From Turnera subulata (lineage: Eukaryota; Streptophyta; Magnoliopsida; Malpighiales; Passifloraceae): a DNA stretch of 64,000 nt. A program made the translations under genes and the position numbers. The notes below the pieces were generated by a model. The model ran no database searches and was not told where the DNA came from. It saw nothing but the letters and a program-made list of their open reading frames with translations. Location of the stretch: NCBI GenBank assembly GCA_028386065.3, contig JAKUCV010001377.1:1-64000 (forward strand), read 5' to 3'. Shown one piece after another: positions 44,225-57,200 of this stretch (position 1 is its first letter; every line of letters starts with the position of its first letter).

Positions 44225-46737
44225 TTAAGAAGAAGTAGGCGCAGCAGCAGCAGCAGAAACATCTCTGTTGGAGCGATTATATTTCATGTGGCTGTTCACT
44301 AGTTGTCCAGCTGCAATTGCGGACATAAGGGAGAGCTCCCCTGCAAGAACAGAACCCGCAACTATGGTAGCCAACCGTCTTGCATTTGCTCCTGGTGTGT
44401 CCTTGCTTGCACCCTTCACCCCTAGCAAGTTCAAGCATGCCGACTGGGAGGCGAGCTGTGTACCTCCCCCTACTGTACCAACCTGAGACCACGATTTCAT
44501 ACAAATTAGTATCATATGGATGGCTTCATTTGTCTGTCTGTAAAACTCGTAAGAATCACTTCATTTCTTAAAAATGCTTCCCTAATGCAATGGATTCCAC
44601 ACCCTATTTGTACTTACACATAATATGAATGGGATCAAATGGTTAGCAACAAGCAAAGTAAGCCAATCCGGCATAAAATTTAAAACATACTAAACAATTC
44701 CAACAAAGTTAGTTTTGGTTTGTTTGGTGCATATATCTATCTCTGTTTTGGAGGCTGAAACCATAAAGCTGAAGTTGAAGATGAATAGGTAGGTTAAGTA
44801 CCTCGACGGAAGGCATGGTGACGGAGACATGAAGGTCTTGGCCGTCATTTACAGCTTCCATCATGGTGATACAGTGAGAGCTCTCGACATTCTGTGCGGG
44901 ATCTTGACCGGTGGCGATGTAGATAGCGGTGACAATGTTGCCGGCATGAGCATTGAAGCCCCCAAGTGCTCCAGCCATAGCGGAGCCAGTGAGGTTCTTG
45001 ACCACATTAAGCTCCACCAACGACTGCACGCTAGTCTTCAACACCTTTCGCACCACATCGCCCTTGATGATGGCCTCGCACACCACTGATTTCCCTCTTC
45101 CTTCAATCCAATTCACCGCAGCAGGTTTCTTGTCGGAGCAGTAGTTCCCTGAGGAGGAAGGAAAAATATTGGAAACATTACACTAAATTAGTCAGGAGAA
45201 ACCAAAAGCAGGAATACAAATTAACACACAGAGAGAGAGCGCTGTGTTAACAGGAACGAACATATAACACATAATTAAGCAAAAATATGTAGAATCAAAT
45301 ATATATAGAGAGAGAGAGAGATAGAGAGCGGGAGAGAGAGAGGATGAAAATTGGGAAGAGGGAATAGTAGTAGTAGTAGTAGTAAGTACCGGATATGCCG
45401 TGGACATCCATATCGGGGAAATCAGGGCGGAGGAATTCCAAGACATTCTGGACACCTTTGGAGACCATGTTCATGCCCATAGCATCGCCGGTGCTGCACG
45501 CGAACCTGATGTAGAGGTTTCTGCCGGCAAGAGCGCACTTGATGCTCTGGAGGCGGCCAAAGCGGCTGGACTTGTTGAAGGCGAAGGAGAGGGCCTCGAA
45601 GTTGGAGGGATCCTCGAGGAAGAACTTGAGGAGAGCAGCTCTCTTGGCGGTGGGGAAGCTCACGACGGGGGCTCTGGTCATGGCGTCTTTGAGGATGACG
45701 CTGGTGGCGCCGCCGGACAGGTGGATGGCCTTGCAGCCGCGGTTGGTGCTGGCGACGAGGCAGCCCTCGGTGGTGGCCATGGGGACGGAGTACTCCTTGC
45801 CGTCCAGCGAGAGGGGCCCCGCAATCCCGACGGGGATCTGGACGTACCCAACCGGCATCTCGCAGCACTGGCCCAGGATGGAGTCGTAGTCAAAGCCTTC
45901 AAGGGGGAGGCCCGATAGGGACTTGGAGGTGATCCTCTGCAGGGCCTCACGGCGGATGGCGGCTGCCCGCCTGCAATCCCCGAGCTTGGACTCCAGGGAG
46001 TAGGAAGGGATGGTGCCCCTCACCACGGATTGGATGATCGCCTCGTCTTCCTCTTCCTCTTCCTCTTCCTCTTGGGAGACCAATTTCATCGTCGTCGTCG
46101 TCTTCTTTTCGTTGTTTTCGTCAACCAACTTTGGGGGGGGTTGTTGTTGTTGTTTGGGAGAAGGAGGGGATACGAGGTGGTGGAGCTTATTATTATTATT
46201 ATTATTATTAGTATTAAGATGGTTAGAGGAGGGAGGGAGGATGGTGCAGTCGAGGGCTTGGGCGCAGGGGATGTGGCGAGCATCGTCCTTGATGAGGAGT
46301 AGGTCGTTGTCGTCTTCATCGAGCTCCTCGTCGCTCCAGACATCGGTGGCGGGGCGGAGGATGAGGGACTGGACGAAGTCGAAGAAGCCGAGGAGGTAGA
46401 CGAAGGAGGCGAGGAAGGCGAGGAGGGCGGACATCTCGGAGAAGGTGAGGACGTGGAGTGGGGTGGAGGTGCGGATCTTCTCCCGCCACCGACCCAGCAG
46501 GAAGTAGACCAGGGAGAAGAACAGCCCGAAGAACAGAGCATTGGTGAGATACAGAAGAGGGACACAAGACCAATTAGAAGATGAAGATGCAGAATCGGGG
46601 GAATGTTTGATTTGGTTGAGATTCAGATTCTGCTCCTCAACTGTTTTGACGACTTCTTTGATGATTGGCTTAACATCATCATCATGATGATGATGATGAC
46701 TGGAGGGAGAGGTGATGGATCGCCGGCGGGCTTCCAT
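44225..46737 (-). CDS. HMGR: 3-hydroxy-3-methylglutaryl-CoA reductase (mevalonate pathway)
   Basis: Three exons on the minus strand, 46737-45390, 45148-44802 and 44482-44225, give 1953 bases, 650 aa. It reduces HMG-CoA to mevalonate with NADPH at the endoplasmic reticulum. The start MEARRR carries the RRR motif typical of plant HMGR; the upstream in-frame ATG at 46782 was rejected. Two membrane segments lie at about 58-81 and 101-121. An expanded low-complexity linker (Asn, Gln, Pro, Thr and Glu runs, about 130-235) explains the extra length over the usual 560-600 aa. Catalytic motifs: EMPVGYVQ (293-300), TTEGCLVA (322-329), DAMGMNM (418-424), GTVGGGT (567-573), the conserved His in NSHMKYNRS (about 630) and the adjacent Ser, a known regulatory phosphorylation position. 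Plant HMGR genes usually have four exons; the first intron appears absent here. Confidence 0.94.
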
Positions 46738-47071
46738 GGTAATTTCTGTTTGCCCCTTAATCAGGCGAGATGTCAAAGTCAAAAAAAATGTTTTGATTTG
46801 ATTTTAGATACCCCTCCCCCCCTGATTAAAAAAAAGATAATACAAAAAAATCTCTCAAACTCTTATGGAAGAAGGATAATGTTGTTATGCAGGAGGAGGA
46901 GGAAGGAGGAGGAGGGTGTTTGGTGTACAAAACTCAGTTTTTTCCTGTTGGGGTACAACAAAACAGAGTAGTAGTAGGGGTAGGGGAGGGGAAGAAATGG
47001 AATGGAAAGGGGGGGGGGGAAGTGTTTTTTTTGTTTTGGGGAGAGGGTGAAGCGAGAAAGGAGGGGGGCAG

Positions 47072-47102
47072 CTCAATATATAGCCCCCCCCCCCCCCCCC
47101 CC
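47072..47102 (-). promoter_or_regulatory. HMGR TATA box next to a G/C homopolymer
   Basis: On the minus strand GGCTATATATTGAGC is a good TATA box about 340 bases upstream of the HMGR ATG, predicting a transcription start near 47045 and a 5' UTR of about 310 bases. Directly upstream of it is an unbroken run of about 19 G on the gene strand (C at 47084-47102). Confidence 0.5.
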
Positions 47103-47873
47103 AACTCAGTCTGTTTTACTTTTCTTTTTCTTTTTTTATTTAATTAAGAAAAAGAATTATGAAATGCCAAAAAAAAATTGAAATGCAATGAAAACAAAAT
47201 AAATACTACAAAAAAAAAATAAAGTGTTTTCCATGTGCCACGTGTAACACTCATTTGCTAGCCTATAATACACATTACACACGCACACCATCCTTTCCCT
47301 TCCTTGCTTTCTTTCCTTTTTTTTTTCTTTTTATTGGCTCCAACCCACTCCAGCCCACCATCTTTCTTTCTTTTTTTTATTTTTGTCCTTTCTTATTCAA
47401 AAGCTTTTTATTGCTCTGATTTCTTCCCATTATAATTATTTTATTTGGTCAGTTTAAGACTAAATCGCTTCCTCCTTTCCTTGCATCTTCCTGCCTTTCC
47501 TACTACTACTACTTCTTTACAATTTTACAATACAGAGCTTAATTAATTACTCGGTTAGTCCTTATTACTTTTTCGTCTCCAATATTATTTTAATCCTCCT
47601 CCTCTATCCACCTAGTTGCTTGCCACTCTTCTTCGTCTTCTTCCCCCTACTAAGTCATCATTTGCCTGGGTTTGAGTCATTCCAACTTACTGTAGTGCTG
47701 TGTAATTGTATGTGTTGCTTAATGTTTTACCAATATCATACATCTTTTTCTATCATAATTTTCAACTCAATCCAACTCTTTCCACTTCAAAAAAAACATT
47801 CAATTTACTCGCCCGCCACCAGTATTGATTTGTTTTAATTCCATCCCCCGCATTCAATATGTCATATCCTATT

Positions 47874-47875
<2 letters not shown>

Positions 47876-47928
<53 letters not shown>
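47876..47928. repeat. AT dinucleotide microsatellite
   Basis: About 26 uninterrupted AT units in the spacer upstream of HMGR. Confidence 0.95.
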
Positions 47929-47931
<3 letters not shown>

Positions 47932-50682
47932 TTCATGTTAATATACACTCTCTTACAGTCTGACCAAACCAAACAAAAAACATACCCTCTGTTTCGTGAT
48001 TAGATTAGATAGTTGTTTGAAATTTAATCAGATTTGCAGCAAAACAGAAAAGAAAATTAAGAAGAAAAGACTAAAGCTTGGAATCAACAACATGCAACAA
48101 ATATAAAAAGATTTTAGATAGACATGTATCTTTGAAAACCATCGCCCATACATCCAGACAAATTTGAGGTCTGAGAACCCCACATCTGGCGGTAATGCTT
48201 CACTTTCAATAATAATATTTATACTCAAATCCAATCCCCCATACTTATCAACTAATGACTTCTTCCTCCCCCAAATAACGATATCTAAGAGCATTGTTCA
48301 ACCACCTGCCTCAGGCTTTGAGACTTTGAGAAACTAGTATTTCCATCATCCATCTCAACTTCTATATACTCTCTCAATCAAATTATAACTTTCTTCTTCA
48401 AAAAAAAAAAAAACCAAAATCCCGAAATGTTTGTTTAATATATAAATGCCTCATTTAATTTATCTATTTATTTCCTGTAGCTAATTAATTTTGCATGTGA
48501 TTATGTTGACTTAAAATAATTAGAGTCATTGTTTTTGGCCTAAACATTGATTGAATTATGTGATTAGCATTTCCTCTTTTTATTATGTCTAGTATATGTT
48601 ATAATTTGGTTTTTATGACTAACAAACTCATCCTATATAATTAGGATAAAAAAAATTGATCATGTAAATGTCCAAGTTACATTATGTATTCAGTGCCAAA
48701 TGTATATAATGCCAACCCCCCTTCCCCTCTCAATTGAGAGAGCACCATTATAAGCTGTTTCTCCGTCTTCCAAAACATCCATTAAAGCACTGCGATTCAC
48801 ACAAACAATCTTTGGAATGAAAATTAAATTAAGGAGATGATTTTGTGCTTATCTTGTGTTATTGTTCTTTAACTTAATCATGTAATTTCTTCTTCAGTGA
48901 GTTACTCTAGGCTAGATTTTAAATAATTACAAAAATATTTTCCTTCTTAAATCATTTCCTTTTGCATCGACTACATTTTCTCTAACTTTTTTCTCACTTT
49001 ATTATGTCTCTCTCTCCTATAATTTTGACACTGGTCTAACCTAATATTTACTTAGAAAAGAAAAATGATATACTTTGTCAAGTTCAAATCGCAATTTGAC
49101 TGCAACAAAGAGATATGGCATTCAATTTTGCCTCATGATAGGATTTATTTGAAAAAGAAAACATAAAACTAAATTTCAATCAAGAGATAGTCAAGAATGA
49201 AGACTGAAATGAAAATTGATAGAGTGATGAGGAAGAAAAACCTAAAACTGATTAGACTGTTTGAAAAAAAAATAAGGATAGTTTTATGGGTAAATGTAGA
49301 AATGTTAAAAATGTATCTAGTTAGCATTGAAAGAAATAAAGAAATAAAGAAATATATTAAAAAAAGAAATTAAGAAAGAAATGAATTAGGGGATTTAAGA
49401 TGATATGCATGCATGCAAGCTTTTTTGCTTTTTTTTTTTTTAAATCATTGATATAAAAGGGGGAAAATGCATGCACGCGCCGTTGCACATAAAGTCGTTG
49501 GATGGCAGGCACACGCACACCCTCCGCCATTAAGTGGATGCAGCTCCTACGTCCATGGTTGGCTCCCAGCCTACACCTGCAAATAGTCAATAATGCATAT
49601 CCTCCTCACCTCTTCTTTAATTAAGCCCTCAATTGTACTCCTACCACCCCCATTCTCAAGAAGGCCCCCTCTTTTTATATTCAAGATAGATATAGCAAAA
49701 TCTTTATAGTTATTGTAATAAATGTTTTTAAAACCACAGCTGCTTCAGTGCGACGGATGAAGTAGCATTTCTTATTTAAAAAGTATAAACGTGATCACTG
49801 ATAAATAGTTATTGTAATAAATGTTTACATATCTTAAAAATTATATAAATCATTCATCAATTATCATATTTACAAAAAAAAATTTGTATTACCATTATAA
49901 TATTGCATATGCAAATTATTTTTCTTGCATGATAAACTATTTCTTATTAAAAAGATATATGCTGCTGATAGATTGGGACTTTAGTTCCTTCCACATTTTG
50001 TTAAAAGAAAAAAAATAATAATCAGCATATCCTATTTTGGAAAATTAATCCATCAACATGAAATTAGAACGTATGAGCATTTGGTATCGGTGTACTAATA
50101 AAATGTTTTACCCTTTCCTATAATTCCTAATCTATTGATAATGACAGCTAACCGATAAATTCATAAATGACGTTCATCCTCTTCCCCAAGGCGGCCGTGG
50201 CCACACTGTGCCCCCAATAATGTCCCTATGAAATGGGCACCCCTATCCTCCAACCATTTTCCAGTTGCTATGAACAGAAACAATGGGACATTCATCTATA
50301 ATCCTTGTGGATTAAAAAGTATTTTAAAATTTCAGGACAACAATAAGAAGATATGAATTGAACAAAGCAAGCAAATCATATTCGCACGCTGGGTTTAACT
50401 ACGACAATTTCGCTAATTGTTCCAATTTTCTTGTTTTAAAAAGAAAATTATTGTTCAACTTCAAACAAAGAAAACTTCAACCAAAGTCATGAAGCAATAA
50501 TGATAAAACAAACATACTTTGCATCCATTTCTCGCATCGTCGAGTTTGACCGAACTAAAGGTCATCATCTCAACAATTACTAATTCAAAGCAAGCAAAGA
50601 CCCTATACTATTTCTGTCGCCAGCGCATTTGAATTTTGGAGGAATATTTTTTGGTAGTATTAGTATAGTAGAGTAATACAAA

Positions 50683-50971
50683 TAGACCTGGCAAAAAAAA
50701 ACGGATTTCGAGACAACATGGCATAGACTCACACGAAATTAACCCCGTTTATAACCCGTTTAAAGAATTGACCCAACATGAAACCAAAAAAGTTAGATAA
50801 AATAATTCTGAACTTATTTGTAGACTTGTTAGGGTTAATAGTTTAATCCACAGGTCAACTCGACCCCTCATAATTATTAAATGTCGGGTCAAGTCAGGTT
50901 CAGAAATCAAAATCCTGTTTATCTGTTCAACCTGACTGACACGAACACAGGAACACTAGTTGCCAAGCCTA
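50683..50971. mobile_element. Probable hAT-like MITE
   Basis: The 289-base segment begins TAGACCTGGCAA and ends TTGCCAAGCCTA, imperfect inverted repeats matching at 10 of 12 positions. Internal words such as ACCCGTTTA, GACTCACACGAAATTAAC and GGGTCAA resemble a plant hAT-derived MITE type I remember from other genomes. There is no coding capacity and no clear 8-base target duplication (left flank AATACAAA, right flank CTCCAAGG), so it is old or its ends are slightly misplaced. Confidence 0.5.
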
Positions 50972-51279
50972 CTCCAAGGATAGAGTGCTCTAATGTAGTA
51001 GTAGACAAACATCAGGGTGTCCTCTGGAATGCAAATCATTGACACGAAAAAGCTCCCTTAGCCAACCAACCAGGCCACGACCAAATTAGCCACCCTATAA
51101 AGTATAAACCAACCAACCGACCAAAACAAAATAATAATGATAATAATACACCTCATTCTGCTGTGGGGGAACGGAGGGCTCTTATGTGGAGGAATATCGA
51201 CATTTCTGCTCCATTCAGTTAGGTCAAAACTGCAGTTCCATACGGACATTATATGTGTGTATAACTATGAAATAATGAA

Positions 51280-54200
51280 TCATCCCATAATTATTGGGCC
51301 TATACAAGACTGGAAAATATTGCTTAGGAGATGCTGAACTTCTCCCGAACTATGCTCACTCCTTACAAGGTCTACCAACAAAGGAAAAAATTGCCTCGCG
51401 TACCTACTGAACAAATCCCTTTCAATACCACTCAAAACCTGCAAAGCTGACACAAGCAAAGAAGTCCTCGCCGCCAATTCCTCTTTTTTTGCCGAACCTA
51501 ATGGAAGAATCCAGTGTACCACCGGCCGTTCAACAGAATTCTGATTCTGCTGTGCGGACTGAGAACCGGTACAGTTTAGATATATCTCCAGTATCTTTTC
51601 ACAGGCTGCCACAAGCTGAGGTTCTATGTTCAACCCCTCAGACATGTAACGACTGTCCCCAACCAAATCTCGGAGGAAGTTGAGATAAGTCTGGTAAGAT
51701 TCATTTTCAAAATGGACCAGGGGAGGTTCAGAGAGCTCCAGAATAGAGCATGCCCTCTGCAGTTTCTTCAGCAGAATTTTCTCAGAGTTCAATTGGTTGG
51801 CATGTGACGCAACTGAAGAATATATATCAACAAGAATTTTGGCGTTGGCCACAGACAAGAAGCCTAGATGTGCTTTGTACAAGTCAGTGACAACCTGCAC
51901 AACAGCATAGACAAACAATATGAAGATCCATGGACATTTTCTCACCCCTCAAAAAGCAACTATTAGTGCTGTCACAATAATTTCATATGGGCCGTGCAAA
52001 GGCCTCCATAAAGTCACCAAGTCCAAACCAAATGCTTCCAAGTACAGGATAATGATAAACCAAGGAGAAGAGAAACATCATTAAAAGCTTCAATCAACCC
52101 TACCCTGTAGTATTTTACCTCTAGTCTTTGAAGACCACAAAATCAAGATGGTCCCAAAGAGGGAAACATAATAGAGGATGGTTACAAAAGAAGCCTAAAA
52201 GGAAAAGCATTCAAAACAGCTCATTACCAGATATATGTACCTTAGATAGATGGATAGACTTAGCCAGAAAGGAAACAGAAAAGATAGGCATAAATGAGCT
52301 CGTGAAAGCTACGGCAGCAAGACAAGGCTAGGTGGATTTGCAATTTCTAGGCCCAATAGTTTCTTTGAGATGATAGCTAGGTGCTTGATTTGCAAGGTGC
52401 GAAAAACCATTTTGGTACTTCCAGGATAAATTAATGGCTTGCTTTCGTTTTCACTACAAGCCTTCCATTGGTAACCTACACATCCCACCTGAATGATGGG
52501 CACCAACGGCTGATTGGATGCATGACAATAGTCTGGATGCTGAAAATCAATTAATCTAGTGATGGAAGTTTAACATGGATAAGGTGACATAGCAAGGCGC
52601 CGCATAAGTTAGGCATCATGTTGAACTGTGAGCAAGTGAAGAAACATCTAGTTCAAGATTATCAAATATGGAGATAATCATTCAGAAAAAGGGAGAGAGA
52701 AAGAGAGAGGGAAAGTAAACCTGTACAATGAGCAGCTGCATAGCAACATGACTCTTCACCCTTGAAACCACATACGACACAGTTTGGATATTGTCATCTT
52801 CAAGATCATCATTGGTGAAGCCATGGTCAGAGGAATCATCCAGATCCATGTAAGGTTCGGAATGGTCAGGCATTTCAATGTCATCCATGCTTCTTAAGAC
52901 CTTCATGAACCCAGGCAATGTTGAAGCAGCAGTTTCCTTCAAAGACATGAAAATCTCTCTCCATTCATCCTCTGAAATCCTGTTGCCCAATTCACTAGCT
53001 AAGCGCATCAAAGAAGCAACCCCAGTGCTAGCAGGACCTTGTACAGGACTTCTAATGAAGCGTGTTAGTATTGATACCACACTCGGCAATTGAGATCTCA
53101 CCACACTGAAAAAGCAGACAAACAAATCAATAAGAAACTGGGCTGCCTTTGGAGAAGTTTCAGAATCCCATGTGCTTGCTTCTGGATGTGGAGATGCTGA
53201 AGCTTGCAAATGCTGCTCTTCTTGAATAGGAATATTTTTCTTGTCGTGTGCACCACCAAAGATGGGGAAAATAACAGAGTTGAAAATGATAACCCAAAAG
53301 GAGCGTGAGAAAAGCTGCCCATGATCATTGAGAATGTTAAACAACACTTCCAAAGAACTCTTCCGAATAGCCAATCTGGGATCAGATGTCAGTTTTGATA
53401 GACCTGAAACAATAACAAACATTTTCAATGCTAATCCACAAACACCTGTAAATCAGATAGTCACATGAGTTCTATACTAGAAAGAGAGAATTTATCACAT
53501 TCACTGCATACAAGTGTACCACCGACCATTATTCCTTCTTACAGCTAAATAGGTATAAATCAAGATGGGCCCATTCCTATGCAGAACCAGAAACAAATCA
53601 AGTGAACATGTTTTGACCAGCTCACGTTAACACGTTTTAATATATCTGGTTGTCATTATTTTGCACGTAAAGCTTCTCACTGGCAGGCAAAACGAGAGGC
53701 AGCAGTAAAAAGAACCATTACAGATGAAAAAGAGAAGGTGGCTTCAATCATTGCCCCCAGTGCACAACCATAGCGGCAACATTACTAAGAAAGTTCGCTG
53801 GTAAGCAAGGCACCTGTAAGCAAAGGAATCCAAAAGGATGCATGGTCGTCTTTGTTGCTAAGGGAATCAGGATCAGGAGAGACACCATTGATTTCTGGAA
53901 TCGATGGATCATCAACCCTGCTCTTCTCATTGCAAACAAGACCTCCTTCCGCAAGTTTGAGGGCACAAAACCGGAGAAATGCAATTGCATTGAGGCTTAC
54001 ATCACTGTTAAATCGGCTATTTGTGAAAGCAGTCAGGCATCTAACACAATCAGTAAAAGTTGTCGTCTCTGTCTCAGTAATATATGGAAAGTACTCCCGC
54101 ACTATTTTTTCCATGGTCTCAAAGGCCAATAACACAATACTCTTCCTTTCATCAGCTGCAGCAGCTGTAAAAACCTGAGGAAAAGCTTTATGGTTGAATT

Positions 54201-57200
54201 GAACCATTACAAGTGAAGTGCATAGCTCATTTGAGAACTCTATTGAAAAAGAAAACAACATACAAGGAGACATTACATACCATAAAAACGCTTTTCCAAC
54301 CAGATTTGACGTTGCTGACACGACTAAGGACCATCTGTGAGATACATCGAACAATTAATTCCCTAATCTCTGAAGAACAGCTTTTCTGCATCACAATTAC
54401 AAACGGCCTCAGAAATTCATTCTGGAAGTTGTAGTTTGCCAGCTCTTCACGCTCTAAGAATTTCATTGCAAGTTGCCGCAGGGAATCCATCACAAAAATT
54501 GCAACAGACAGATTCTCAGACAAGCCAACAGACACAAAAAAATCAGAGAGGACATTCCATATGCGAGACCAAACTAATCTGATGCGGTTCATATTGTAAT
54601 GCCTACAAACACAGAAATTTCACGGTCAATAACAACTACTTAAGTAAAAGATTGTTCAATACAACTAATAAAGAGACCCATCTTCACATATATATGTGTG
54701 GTGGTGGGGGAAGAGGGATGGTTATTAATATTGAATGTGTGTCTCTATGTGTGTGCATATGAGTATGTGAACTCCCGTGAAAAAAATTAATCAACTAGAG
54801 GAAACAAAACAAATGCATTAGCCACTGCACAAAGTTCAACACAAGATTTTGTGTGCTTGTAGCCAGTGGTGCTAGACTTTCAAGAGGTTTCGCCTGTCTG
54901 GTTGAAATCTGCCTTAAAAATTTCATTAAAATTTAGAAGAAAAAGGTGATGGAGAATGCTGGAGAAAGTAATATGTAATTGACTGTTAATGGAAAAGGCC
55001 AAAGACTTTACGCAATTTCAACAATTTTTGTGAGGCTAAATACACGGGGATCTGTTGGAGACTGCAACTCTGACATTGCAACTTTGCAAAGAGCTTTCAC
55101 AAATGCTACTATTGCTTCACTGTTCAGCCTTTGGCTATTAGCAAACACGTGGTTCAACTCAAAATTCCCAATCTGTTCAAGTAAATTCAAATTCGAAATG
55201 AAGCTATTAATCTGCTCCGGAGTTACTGGTCCTGGAGAGTTGACTCCAGCCATCGTGCTATCATATGAACCCCCTCTAACAACAGCCATGACAGCTGGAT
55301 TCTGCAGAGATGCCTTTTTCTTCAGAGATGGATGGCCTATTGGCTTCGGCATTTTTTCATCAGTTTCAGCACTAGGTGCAGTGAAAAAAGATGCATCAGG
55401 TGGTGCACCTTCACCCACCAATTGCAGATGCTCAATTCGGGATAGGCACATAAGTATATGCTCCCAAGCTTCCTGCAGATTATTACCATCTTCGATTGCA
55501 ATTGAGATTATTGCCTGCGTGACAAAGTTTATTAAATTAGTATTATATCAAGAACATACGACAGAGCAGAGAGGCTTTAACATTACAAGACCATTAAAGA
55601 AACTGGGATGAATTAATCTTGTACACAGGTGATGCTTCAAAGGAAAAAGGAATCCCCTTTCAGGTAATCTTTCACAAGGGATTATCATCAATATTTTCCA
55701 TATTGTTATCAAAGTTACTGACATCTCTTTGGTCATCCTGTGTTGGAAGTGAAGAGAGGGGTATACGGAAGAATGGCGATATCAAGTTTTAAGTAATGGC
55801 TGCCCCCTTGTATAGAGACAAAACCACTACGCATTTACCTTCACGGCATCAACATTCTTTTGCTTCATATCTGCAGCACAGTGAAGATTAGTAAACTTGG
55901 CCATGGACGTAACAAAGGCATCTCTTTGTGTCTGCATACCCATTACTGCAGTAACATGCACAGCATATCGAAAACCCTGTAAGCATTGAGAAGTGGCAAG
56001 CTTATCTTCGCTCTGGTCAAGAGTCACACTAAATGCAGCAAGGATAGGACCCCAGCAGACCTCAACCATGAACCTCAAGATTCCTACATCTGTAACGACA
56101 TGATACACAGACCTGAAACACAAGAATCAAAGTTATGTATCAACAGAAGGAAGAAGTCAAAGCTCAGGTGCTTCTTTATTCTTTCAAGACAGAGTGTTGT
56201 AATAGAGATCAAAAGCAGAAAGAGGAAGAAAAGAAAAACTGCAAGATGAACGAAGATTTATCATTTAGCATTAACTAGAAATTTAGCAGTTTGTATTACC
56301 ATCTCCCCTTTCTCTTTCCGGTAACAAGTCAAAAGAAAATCAATTTACCCAAGTACAATTTCAGAAATGTTAGCAATCCCAGAATAGCTTACTCTGATTT
56401 TCCTGACTTGGCCTTAAACTGCTCCTGGATACGCTTTATAAGCAAGCCATTTGCACCCAATGGCTTCTCTTCAGTTTGCTTCCAAGTGACAAGATTGAGT
56501 ATACCATCAAAACCTAGTAACTTGTTTAAGCTGTTTGCTTGCTTGTTCTGAGGAATAGAAGAATCAGCACTCATCTTGATTTCGTTTTTGACAATTTGAT
56601 CATAGAGGGTACCCAAATACTCTTCAGGTAAGTCCTTTCCATCATTAATTCCTCGGTTGTTCCGGATAAAGTCAGCTTTAGTCATCTGTTTGCAACCAAC
56701 ACAGCATATAATTTAGCAGAGAGCCAAACCGAATCTACAATATCAAAACCTAGCAACACGTTATCGTAGATACTTATACGTGTGAAGAAGGTAGAAAGAA
56801 TGGTAAGATACAAATAGCAACCAAATGAGGATATGAGGATCAAATATATAATCTCGCTCATTTGTCAACCCAAATATATTCATTTGAAGAAGTAGAATAT
56901 TTTTTTCCCGAAAGAAAATGACCGTTGTTTTATCAGTCCACTATTAACTCCATCAATGCAGGCACCATTAAGATTGATTTCTTTCCATGAAAGCAAGTTA
57001 AAAGATAGCATAAGCCAGAATGTGGGAAAAAAGGTCAAAGATTACTGTTCAAATTATCTGGCAATGACAAATGCAGGGACCATCACGATTGATTTCTGTT
57101 CATGAAAGCAAGTTAAAAGAAAGCATATGCCAGAATGTGGGAGAAAAGGTTAAAGTTTACTGTTCAAATTATCTGGCAATGACAAATGAGAAGCAGCTTT

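Larger units (their letters stand above)
46738..51279. other. Gene-free region between HMGR and BIG1
   Basis: 4.5 kb with no supported gene. The left 350 bases are HMGR 5' UTR and core promoter. The remainder is AT-rich with poly-A/T runs, an AT microsatellite (47876-47928), a purine-rich block near 49260-49385 and a hAT-like MITE (50683-50971). Sequence just left of 51280 is BIG1 3' UTR. Open frames here are short and low complexity. Confidence 0.5.

Noticed and set aside
46738..46782. Upstream in-frame Met adding 15 residues to HMGR
   Set aside because: Plant HMGR proteins begin with a short M-x-x-RRR sequence, which matches the Met at 46737.
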